From Bradysia coprophila (taxonomy: Eukaryota > Arthropoda > Insecta > Diptera > Sciaridae), in the NCBI RefSeq assembly GCF_014529535.1, contig NW_023503409.1, forward strand, positions 10,044,390-10,108,389: a stretch of 64,000 nt of DNA. The letters are read 5' to 3'. Under the pieces are notes generated by a model, which was not told the DNA's origin, did not search any database, and saw only the letters and a program-made list of their open reading frames with translations. Positions 24,330 to 34,318 of the stretch are shown here, piece after piece. A program made the position numbers and the translations under genes. Each line of letters begins with the position of its first letter. Within the stretch, counting starts at the first letter, position 1.

Positions 24330-26104
24330 AGAGGTCATGACGTCACGTGACGACATCATAGTTTTAAGAATGGAGAGATCAAATCGATATGAAGAGAAAT
24401 GCAGGAAGTTTTGCAATGGAATTGATCCTTACACATTGGAGGACTGCAACGACCCATTGCATACCAATTTCGGATTTTGATTTAATGAATTATTGCATTC
24501 ATAAACAATTGTTTTGTTGTTGCGTTGTTTTGTTTTCATTTTGGTTATTTTCAAATTATTTAGCGCCAAAGCGTCATCTGTAAGGTGTATGTATGGGTGT
24601 TTGCACTTGCCCTATAGTGCCTATAGTGCATGGTTTTGATACCGTTTCATCAATGCATGGTGACACCGAAATCGATAAACGCACTCAGTACAGATTGTGT
24701 GTGAAATCAACTTGCAGAAAATGTTTTTTTAGGAAAATCCGGAATTTTGTTTTTGTTACGTTGCCTTTTTCATATAAACTTCCTAGCCGCTGAACTCAAT
24801 TTGTGTGTCACCGCCTTCGTGATCAACTCAGAGTTGTCTTAAACTGATTCTTTCAGAACCTTAATTCGCATAGCTATTGCTGCGGTGAATTATTATTCAC
24901 CGTAAAATTGATTTTCCACATCTTTTTATCCTATAGGTTTGTTCCAAGTAACTGTAAAAACCAAGGTTCTGAAAGAACAGGTTAAGACACTTACGAAGGC
25001 ACAAATCTTGACAATTCAGACATGTATATTGTTTAAAAAGTCAACTTGAAAACCATTTTTTTTTTGTTTAGTTGAAATCGTCATATAAAATTTTCCAAAC
25101 CAAGTTTGCGGTACACGCAAATTTTGATCACACCGCCTTTGTGGTCAACTCGAAAGTGTCTTAACTTGTTCTTTCAGAACCTTGGTAAAAACGAACTTTG
25201 ACAACACAATCGACGACGATTTCATCCACAGACAATATAACCTACACGATTTTGTATGAAAGGTCGGGTAGGCTATGTTGTTTATGGACAGGGCTATCGT
25301 TTCCAGCGCCATGAGCCAAGTGATAAATTAGCTCCAATACCAAAATTTAAATTTTTGGTGGAAATCTATTGTATTTTTGTGTTACCTCAAAATTGTTCAT
25401 GATCAGGCCTCCCATGCAATATTAAGCCACATAATTAAGGAATTTAGGAGGATTTCAAGCTAAAGTAAGGAGAACATAAGGAATTTTGAAGTTCTAATTG
25501 ATAATGATGATAAATAAGGAGAAAATTAAAAGTTGTCGATCTAAATTTTTCAAACAAACAAACAACTTGAATGGAAATCAAAAATTTCTAAACAGTACCA
25601 CACCTAATTGTGCAATCCATTCGGACGATACTAATTTCGTAATGAAATAAAGCACAACCAATTGACAAATTATACTGTAAATTCTTACTTAGTCATTTTC
25701 GATGCTTCTCCATGCTATTCGATTTTTCTATGGGCTAGACTGATTTTTGCGACTTTTTCTTTTAAAATAATTTTTTTATTAAGAATCACCCTTGGAGCAT
25801 GCAGCGTCAAAAATGCTTTTCATCAGGTCGAGTGTTTTTGATTGTCGAGGGCGAGTCATCTCAGTGTAAAGAATTAGCCTGTATCTGTGTGGAGGACAAC
25901 TATGCTTTCGAACATAATTTTGCATTTGAGTCTTTTTTGGAAGGATAGAATCAACCTTTGGTGCGTTGTTTTCCACTGAAAAATTTAGGTTTGTGTGGTA
26001 AAGTAGCGTAATTCTAGAAAACTTTCTCAGTTCGCGGTTTGAGTTTCTTCGGATTGGACTGCTTTGCAACGCAAATCTGTATTTTTTGGTCAAGTTTAAC
26101 GTCA
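24330..26104. other. intergenic with a three-copy inverted/direct repeat
   Basis: A unit containing GTCTTAA.CT..TTCTTTCAGAACCTT occurs at about 24808-24870 (+), 24960-25003 (inverted) and 25128-25192 (+). Nothing else is recognised. Confidence 0.6.
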
Positions 26105-26250
26105 AGCATAGTGACAGCTGGCAAATAGAGTGATATGTGATATTTTAAATGAAAATTTTTGTCCCAATTTTTTTACAGCGCCACAAATCTGTTTGATACA
26201 CTGTCAACTTTCAATTCTACCTCACTCATGCTTGAAGTGCGTTTGCAACG
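26105..26250. repeat. dispersed repeat, related copy at 62345-62475
   Basis: The copies share GTGACAGCTG..CAA.TAGAGT, TTTGTTTGAT.CACTGTC and the end ATGCTTGAAGTGCGTT. Confidence 0.7.
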
Positions 26251-26290
26251 TACGTACTTTGGCACCAAATGATGGTTCTGCCTGTTTTTT

Positions 26291-27460
26291 AGCCCCGTAC
26301 GAAGTACAAAGGGGCTTATAGGATTACGATGCCGTGTGTAATTGATGGAATTCGAAGCAGACGGTAAGGGCAAAGTGTTTGCCTATGTTCATAGATGACG
26401 AATCCGCAATAAAAATTTTGTCTGTCCGTCTGTCCGTCACGTCGATATCTTGAGTAAATCAAATCCGATTTCAAAATTATTTTTTCCCCTGAAAGATAGT
26501 CGAAATAGTGAGGCTAAGTTCGAAGATGGGCATATTCGGGTCGGCCCTTCGTGAGTTAGGGCCACCTAAGTGATTTAAGGTCTTTTGGTGATATTTATGG
26601 CAAAATAAACGATGGAAATGTAAATGACACGGCAAATGATAGGTATTGTCAATACCAATCCAGGAAAAAAAAGTTTTTTAAAATCGGGTGAGTGGACCAT
26701 GAGTTAGGGCCTTAGAAGTGAAAAACTACTAGGGCCCTATGTGTATTTTACATAGAACTCGAGTAAATTTCATTCGTTTTTCGTAATTTTTGTTTGATTT
26801 GGAAGGTAATCGAAGGCCGAATAGAATGTTGTTGAAAAAAAATTGGGTCCTTGGCCTAAGGCCGCTACTAGGGCCCTATGTGTATTTTACATATAACTCG
26901 AGTAAATTTCATCCGTCTTTCGTAATTTTTGTTTCATTTGGAAGGTAATCAAAGGCCGAATAGAATGTTGTTGAAAAAAAAAATAAATTTGGGTCCTCGG
27001 ACTAGGCCCCGGTACTAGGGCCCTATGTGTATTTTATATTCAGCTCGAGTAAATTTCATCCGTTTGTCGTAATTTTTGTTTAATTTAGAAGGTAATCGAA
27101 GGCCGAATAGAATGTAGTTGAAAAAAAAATAAATTTGGGTCCTTGGACTAAGACCGGTACTAGGGCCCATTGTGTATTTATACTCAATAAATTAAAATTT
27201 TAGGGCGATTTGAAATTTTTGTTTCATTTGAAAGGAACGTCGTACGGGGCTTCGTAATTGCGCTATGCGCAATTTCTAAGATGTACACAATGTGTACTAC
27301 ACATTCCATAATAACTTTACTTTAACTACTATAACCGGCGCAATAGGCTTACGGTCAAAGTAGGGTGACAGACGCACAAGGGTCACGTACGCAATAGATA
27401 TACGGGTTTGTACGGGGCTCAGTCGCAGCAAACGCTCCGACTGTTCTGATGGCTCGTTTT
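26291..27460 (+). repeat. long repeat family, copy 1 (AGCCCCGTACGAAGTAC element)
   Basis: Begins AGCCCCGTACGAAGTAC, then a (GTCTGTCC)n stretch and a conserved stretch around GATATCTTGAGTAAATC. About three tandem units of 145 bp follow (each with CTAGGGCCCTATGTGTATTT). It ends in GTACGGGGCTTCGTAATTG and CAGTCGCAGCAAACGCTCCG. No ORF, no terminal inverted repeat and no target duplication is seen. A Helitron-like origin is only a guess. Confidence 0.8.
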
Positions 27461-28261
27461 TCTTCAAAAGTCACTCGAATCCAATATTTTCGAAAGTTTA
27501 CTTGTTGACTGGCGTTTTACACAACAACGATTCATCTCAACATATATAGCTTCAAGTCGAAATAATACTTTGCGGAGGATATAATTTAGATGACCTTGGA
27601 TTTTAACGATAGGCTCTGTGGTCAGAACTTCTACCATATACAGTGTTTAAGCAGAGAGTTTTTTGACCAATTAAGTGTAAGTGATCTCGGGGTATAGCTG
27701 TCAAAACAGGAGGCAAAATTTGAATTTGTTTTGAATGAAAGATAAGAGTTTACTATTCAATTGTTTGAAGTCAAACACACTACATCTACATGCAATTAAA
27801 ACGAAGAAAGCCACAGCAACTTAAACAAATTTGTTCGTTAAAACTTCAAAGTGAGGTTGTGTTGGCTTCTCTGTGGATGACGATTGACATTTTGAACGAC
27901 CTTGGAAGAGACTTATACATTTTGATTGCGAGTTTGTGACAGACTGACAAAAATACAATTTTCAGTCATCATGATAGAAATTCCAGCGCCACTTTTTCCC
28001 AGCGCCAGTGGACCGGCCCCGCCAAGCCCATATGGTTAACCCGGCTCTGTATGTATGAAATTTGACAGGAGTTTGACAATTCAAATGGCCTTGTATTGGA
28101 ACAGACCCACTTTGACTTCTGGAATGCAAACAAGCGATAGACATTCTTGGTCAAGTTTTTTTTTAATCAAACAAATTATTTCGAAATCAAGTGAACTTCG
28201 TTTCAAGTTTGTTCTATTGTGTTATAATTAAAAATATTTTCAACTGAATTTGAATGCAACA
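27461..28261. other. intergenic / promoter side of the F-box gene
   Basis: No coding signal; the AT-rich stretch just before 28262 is consistent with a 5'UTR. Confidence 0.4.
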
Positions 28262-29675
28262 ATGGAACAAGAAAAAGTGGAAAATGAATTCGGACAATAT
28301 CCATCCAAATCGAATGGCATAATTGGGAAAGCGCCAAAATTGAGCGAAAATGCAAACAAATTATTCAAAACAACAAAATTCACAGATTTGAACGTTCATT
28401 GCATGGAAGCCGTTTTCGAGTACTTAGGATTTAATGATTTGTTAAATATAGCCGGAACCAGTAAACAATTTTACACAGCAGTATGTGAGAAATTTTGCAA
28501 GCCAAACACTGATATACGCACTGAGATATAAGAGCCTTGGCAGTTATACAGGGTAATTTACTGAGACATCATATTCAATTAAAATTCAAATGCTTGGAAT
28601 CAAAGGCTCCAGGAAAAAGTTGACCGATTTTTAAACGTCGGATTCGTTCCTTATACATCCGCCGCCTGTACAATGACAACGATTGCGTCATATGGATTTT
28701 TGTTGTGCGCGAAATTTTTGAAAACGCAAATAATTTTTGTAAAGAGCCTTTGTTGGAATACAATTTAATTAAATGTCTGATTTTTTTCCAGTCCATTGGC
28801 ATTAGCTGACTATGGAACGAATATATTGGTCACAACAAATGCACTGACATTCCTTCGCAACTTTGGACATTTAATAAAGGATTTTGGAGTTGAATATTTT
28901 AATTTAAATGCTAATTTATGTAACAAAATCGAAAACTATTTGTCAATGTATTGTTCTAACTCATTGCAACGACTATCCATCACTTGTGATAAGAAGAAAA
29001 TTGTTTTCACATATTTGGATGAACCATTGAAGAAATTAACATATTTGAAAATAGTACTTGTAAGTAAACAAGATGTGAGACTCTTTGAATTTCTCAATAA
29101 GGACAAAGTATCAAGTATTAGCAAATTAGAGATAATTTGTTATTTTTATAACCTCTGAAGCGAATATGCAAAGAATCCATTTAGAAAATATAGAATCTTT
29201 AAAATTTTGGTCTGGACGAGAAAAGATATATCCATTTACATTTGGAAAACTAAAGCACCTCAGAATTGCAGGCAATTGTGAAATAAACGAATCATTACTT
29301 GAATGCATTGGCAACATCAAAAACTTAAAGACATTGAAAATGATCAGTTCAGGCGACACGTATGAAAGGCTTGCCAAAATACTACAGTTACAAAATGTTT
29401 TATCCAATATTGAAGAAATACAATTCATATACCGAGAATGCACTTCTTCTAACGATATTTTTCTCTTTCTGAAAAATAGTAAAAACTTAAGAAAAATGAA
29501 TATAGTTCTTTATAAATTTGATTTCGAACACTATGCCAAAAGTTTGTTGAAAAAGATTTCACTAAATTTGGGAAATAAATGGAAATTGCACACAATAGAC
29601 CCATACAATACGTCTGACAAGTATTTTTGTTCGCCTATGATGTGTTTTGTTGTTGAAAGAAATGCTAATAGTTAA
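28262..29675 (+). pseudogene. F-box/LRR protein gene with two apparent frameshifts
   Basis: ATG at 28262 opens a frame with an F-box-like block (CMEAVFEYLGFNDLLNIAG). The frame then hits a stop at 28529, but the +1 frame continues as YVRNFASQTLIYALRYKS to a donor at 28552/28553. That phase fits the acceptor at 28791, giving ..SYTG-PLALADYGTN. A second shift lies in the T-run at about 29136-29150: the first frame stops at 29158, while the next (VIFITSEANMQRIH) stays open to 29675. The region is Leu/Asn/Lys-rich with repeated LKxLKxL-type spacing, suggesting leucine-rich repeats. In this family, F-box proteins recruit substrates to SCF ubiquitin ligases. It could be a pseudogene, or intact with two assembly errors in homopolymers. 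Confidence 0.72.
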
Positions 29676-29759
29676 TAAATGGATTTACGCTTCAATATTG
29701 AAATATTCATGTTAAATTCAGATCGCCTATTTACTTTTCGAATGACAAACATACATATA

Positions 29760-30148
29760 AGGTAAATGATGGAGAGTTGACCTAGTGGAAAAGTGATCTT
29801 AAGTTGTCCGTGTAAATTTGTATGAAGAAAAAAATGATCGGTCAACTTACCATCCAATAAACCGCGAGTTGTCTTATGACGTTTGTATATAGGACAATTC
29901 ACGATTTATTGAATTTATATGAAATCGGACAACTCACGGTTCACGTAGGGTAACTCTGCATTTTTATAAATTAATTAACTTTGTTAAACGAAATCTTCAA
30001 TAATTAATAAAATTTATGTTAATTAAGTAAACAAAAGGTAAATCTTTAAAATAAAAGTGGTTCCATGTAACATAGTTCCAAAATCGATGAGAAATTCAAG
30101 TTCAAAGTTTGGTCTTGTCAATTTAGGTCAACTCTCCATCATTTACCT
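29760..30148. mobile_element. 389-bp MITE with TA target duplication
   Basis: The ends AGGTAAATGATGGAGAGTTG and the reverse complement are flanked by TA (29758-29759 and 30149-30150), as in Tc1/mariner-type elements. Inside there are shorter inverted copies of GTTGTC/GACAACT motifs. Confidence 0.85.
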
Positions 30149-30479
30149 TAGTACAAATGTATCTTTCTATTAATCTACGAACTTGTGCTGTTTTGCTAAA
30201 GAAAAATATAATAAAAATTTAATACTAGAATTCAATTTCAAAGTTGAATTATTTTCATTTTAACGCTTTATTTAGTTTCATTTTATACACGTTTATAGAC
30301 TGAACTATTTCGATTAGCTGAAGCTGATGAAATGCATGTTTAATAAATGTATATTCTTTGTATTTTAACATCTTTGATGCATTTGATCTTATTAGATGGA
30401 AAAAGAAAGACGAAGAACAGCGAGAGTGAGAAAAACAGAGAAACAAAAACCGCTCAATGAGTTAAAAATTGAGAAAGTG
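30149..30479. other. intergenic, no gene seen
   Basis: AT-rich; nothing recognised. Confidence 0.4.
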
Positions 30480-30561
30480 AATCATGTCCGGAGCGATAGT
30501 GGAGGACTTGACGCAGTCTAACTTCCAAAAAAAGAACGAAGAAAATTTTTTGAGACGCGGC
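30480..30561. repeat. 82-bp repeat, second copy
   Basis: Nearly identical to 18532-18613. Here it is not next to the palindromic MITE, so it is a separate mobile or captured unit. Confidence 0.9.
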
Positions 30562-31174
30562 AACTATATATATGCGAGAATTTAAGTTTCATTCCTTTGG
30601 CCTGTATCACCACAAATCCTATTCTATCTTATTCGCGCTTCAAATACGAGCAAAACGAGCTATCACTCGACTATGTAACTTTAAAATTGCCGGAGATACA
30701 TCGTTTTGAAGTTGGTCATTTTGATAGAAAATGCACCAAATTAACGTTTTCCAAACAATCAAAATCTTTCAACTTACTCTGTATGTTTCTATCTACCTGT
30801 CTATCTGTCTATCTATCGACGGTCGATTTCGGAAACTAGTCAGCCAATCTCCATGAAATTTTGCAGGAACCTCAGGGTGGGCATAAAAATGAAAATGTGA
30901 TACGCCATTACCCCAGGAAAAACCAGAATTTTGTTTTATTGGCTTCGAAGTGGTTTCTGAGTGTGGTTTTCGAGGGTCGGGAACGCGTTTTCGGCTGTAG
31001 CTTAGCTGTATTGATACCTACAGAGGCGTGCGACCCATCAAATGAAAGGTATTCGTAACACGATTCGAACAAAAAAATAATTAAAAAAATCGGGTCAGAT
31101 TCGTTTGAGCTAGAGTGATTAGAGTGACCAAATTTTGAGCTACTCGAGCGTAGGATGAAAGGACTAATATTTTT
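30562..31174. other. unclassified repeat-like sequence
   Basis: Contains (TCTATCTG)n near 30790-30817. A stretch around AATCTCCATGAAATTTTGCAGG resembles the non-coding part of the neighbouring repeat family in style. No ORF is supported. Confidence 0.4.
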
Positions 31175-33024
31175 AGCCCCGTACGAAGTACGAAGGGGCT
31201 TATAGGATTACGATGCCGTGTGTAATTGATGGAATTCGAAGCAGACGGTAAGGGCAAAGTGTTTGCCTATGTTCATAGATAACGAATCCGCAATAAAAAT
31301 TTGGTCCGTCTGTCCGTCTGTCCGTCTGTCCGTCTGTCCGTCACGTCGATATCTTGAGTAAATCAAATCCGATTTCAAAAAATTTTTTTTCCCTGAAAGA
31401 TAGTCAAAATAGTGAGGCTAAGTTCGAAGATGGGCATATTCGGGTCGGCCCTTCGTGAGTTAGGGCCACCTAAGTGATTTAAGGTCTTTTGGTGATATTT
31501 CTGGCAAAATAAACGAAGGAAATGTAAATGACACGGCAAATGATAGGTATTGTCAATACCAATCCAGGAAAAAAAAAGTTTTTTAAAATCGGGTGAGTGG
31601 ACCGTGAGTTAGGGCCTTAGAAGTGAAAAGCTACTAGGGCCCTATGTGTATTTTACATAGAACTCAAGTAAATTTCATTCGTTTTTCGTAATTTTTGTGT
31701 CATTTGGAAGGTAATCAAAAGCCGAATAAAATGTTGTTGAAAAAAAAATTAAATTTGGGTCCTCGGACTAAGGCCGCTACTAGGGCCCTATGTGTATTTT
31801 ACATATAGCTCGAGCAAATTTCATCCGTTTTTCGTAATTTTTGTTTCATTTGAAAGATAATCGAACACCGAATAGAATGTTGTTGAAAAAAAAATTAAAT
31901 TTGGGTCCTTGGACTAAGGCCGCTACTAGGGCCCTATGTGTATTTTACATATAGCTCGAGCAAATTTCATCCGTTTTTCGTAATTTTTGTGTCATTTGGA
32001 AGGTAATCAAAGGCCGAATAGAATGTTGTTGAAAAAAAAATTAAATTTGGGTCCTCAGACTAAGGCCGCTACTAGGGCCCTATGCGTATTTTACATACAA
32101 CTCGAGTAGATTTCATCCGTTTTTCGTAATTTTTGTTTCATTTGAAAGATAATCGAACACCGAATAGAATGTTGTTGAAAAAAAAAATTAAGTTTGGGTC
32201 CTTGGACTAAGGTCGCTACTAGGGCCCTATGTGTATTTTACATATAGCTCGAGCAAATTTCATCCGTTTTTCGTAATTTTTGTTTCATTTGGAAGGTAAT
32301 CAAAGGCCGAATAGAATGTTGTTGAAAAAAAATTAAATTTGGGTCCTTGGACTAAGGCCACTACTAGGGCCCTATGTGTATTTTAAGGCCGAATAGAATG
32401 TTGTTGAAAAAAAAATTAAATTTGGGTCCTCGGACTAAGGCCGCTACTAGGGCCCTATGCGTATTTTACATACAACTCGAGTAAATTTCATCCGTTTTTC
32501 GTAATTTTTGTTTCATTTGAAAGATAATCGAACACCGAATAGAATGTTGTTGAAAAAAAATTAAGTTTGGGTCCTTGGACTAAGGTCGCTACTAGGGCCC
32601 TATGTGTATTTTACATATAACTCGAGCAAATTTCATCCGTTTTTCGTATTTTTTGTTTCATTTGGAAGGTAATCGAACACCGAATAGAATGTAGTTGAAA
32701 AAAAAAATTAAATTTGGATCCTCGGACTGAGGCCGATACTAGGCCCTATGTGTATTTATACTCAATAAATTAAAATTTTAGGTCAATTCGAAATTTGTGT
32801 TACATTTAAAAGGAACGTCGTACGGGGCTTCGTAATTGCGCTATGCGCAATTTTTAAGACGTACACATTTCATAAGAATTTTACTTTACCGACGTTTACG
32901 GGCGCAGTAGGTTTACGGTAAGAGTAGGGCGACGGACGAACTAGGGTCACGTACGCAATAGATGTACGGGTTTGTACGGGGCTCAGTCGCAGCAAACGCT
33001 CCGACTGTTCTGACGGCTCGTTTT
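31175..33024 (+). repeat. long repeat family, copy 2, expanded internal array
   Basis: Both ends match copy 1 (26291-27460). The internal array holds about eight units of roughly 146 bp instead of three, including one internally deleted unit near 32380. The (GTCCGTCT)n tract is also longer. Copy 2 is 1,850 bp against 1,170 bp. Confidence 0.9.
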
Positions 33025-33035
33025 GGGTTATGAGA

Positions 33036-33318
33036 GATAGAGAATTACTTTCTTCGGCAAAGTCTCAGAGTTTTACGAGTAGAACAGAGGGGCATATGTG
33101 AAAAATGTCGAAAGTTGGAAATGGGTGGGTCAATTATGTTTTTAGAGGTATTTCTTGAATGGTGACAGATAGAGAGTTACTTTCTTCGGCAAAGTCTCAG
33201 AGTTTTACGAGTAGAACAGAGGGGCATATGTGAAAAATGTCGAAAGTTGAAAATGGGTGGGTCAATTAGGGTTTTAGAGATATTTCTTGAATGGTGGCAG
33301 ATAGAGAATTACTTTCGT
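33036..33318. repeat. 132-bp tandem repeat, 2.2 copies
   Basis: GATAGAGA.TTACTTTC recurs at 33036, 33168 and 33300. Two full units are nearly identical (CTTCGGCAAAGTCTCAGAG). Confidence 0.9.
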
Positions 33319-33418
33319 CAAATTTTCGATTTTCGTCAAATTTTCTGAATTTCGTCAGATTTTGGAATTTCGTCAAATTTTCGATTTTCGTCAAATTTTC
33401 GATTTTCGTCATTTGTTA
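33318..33418. repeat. short tandem repeat TCGTCAAATTTTCGATTT
   Basis: About six degenerate copies run directly after the 132-bp repeat. Confidence 0.85.
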
Positions 33419-33465
33419 AGATTTGTTAAGACAAATTAAGATCTTCGAAGTTTTACATGTGCCAC

Positions 33466-34318
33466 ACTACAGTCAGAGGCAATGAATTTACAGCATGAAC
33501 TTGCTTCAGTTCTTTTTCAGCTGATCCACACATACAATCAAAACAGTTTAAACGGTTGAAGCTAATGCATGCGAGCGTGGTTTGTTTGGATCAGCTGGAA
33601 AACACTGTCTCTTACTGTGTAGCTCCAATATTAATGTAAAACATCACCTTTTACGAATGGCTGGTTCGTCTGTTATCGACAGCGTCGGAAGCAGATCGTT
33701 TTATTTTCATATAAATTTTCTCGATCTTGTTGCCTTTGGGCGCTCAATAAGGGCTAGATTTAAAACTTGTTTGAATCGGTTGAAAATATTTAAATCAAAG
33801 GAAGAACCGACTCGATAAATTATGTTTGTTAAAATATGCTTGCCGTCTGTGAGAGGTTACGACGCCATACTTTTGACTATTTGTCCGGGATGCTTAACTT
33901 ATCAAAATTTTATGGCTTTTCGACTAACGATTTTACGTCAGCGATCAAAAGAACTCCGAAGATGTTCTCTTCGACATGTTCCGGAGTAGTACTTCGGACA
34001 CCTTACCGGTGGGCAAATTTTTGGCTGCATTGCGAACATCTGGTATTCGCATGAATGATCCACACATTAGTGATAAGTCTGGGTTTTCAGTTATTCAAAA
34101 AGACAGATGACAATAAATGGAACGAAAAATTTTATTTCGAAGTCGTTTTGCCTTATAAATTCCGTTGTTCTAATGCTGTCAGAAAGAAAAATGTTTGAAT
34201 TTCAGTTTGAGTGCTTCTGCAGCTGCATAAGAAACTTGATGTTTGAAAATGGAAATTTTTGTGCTCAAAATGTAGTGATAATGACTGGCGTACGCTAACC
34301 ATGAATCAATTTGTCTAC
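33466..34318 (+). repeat. duplicated GLS-locus segment
   Basis: Positions 33466-34097 copy 21321-21866 and 34098-34190 copy the GLS 3'UTR (24141-24225), joined directly. About 2.3 kb of GLS, exons 4-11, is missing between them. The segment ends at the Tudor gene's last exon. Confidence 0.88.
33937..34072 (+). pseudogene. GLS exon 3 relic
   Basis: Copies exon 21699-21841 (includes the region encoding [20 protein letters not shown]) but has an 8-base deletion near its start. The acceptor AG is changed to CG, and the donor GT is changed to AT. It cannot be spliced and is out of frame. Confidence 0.92.
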
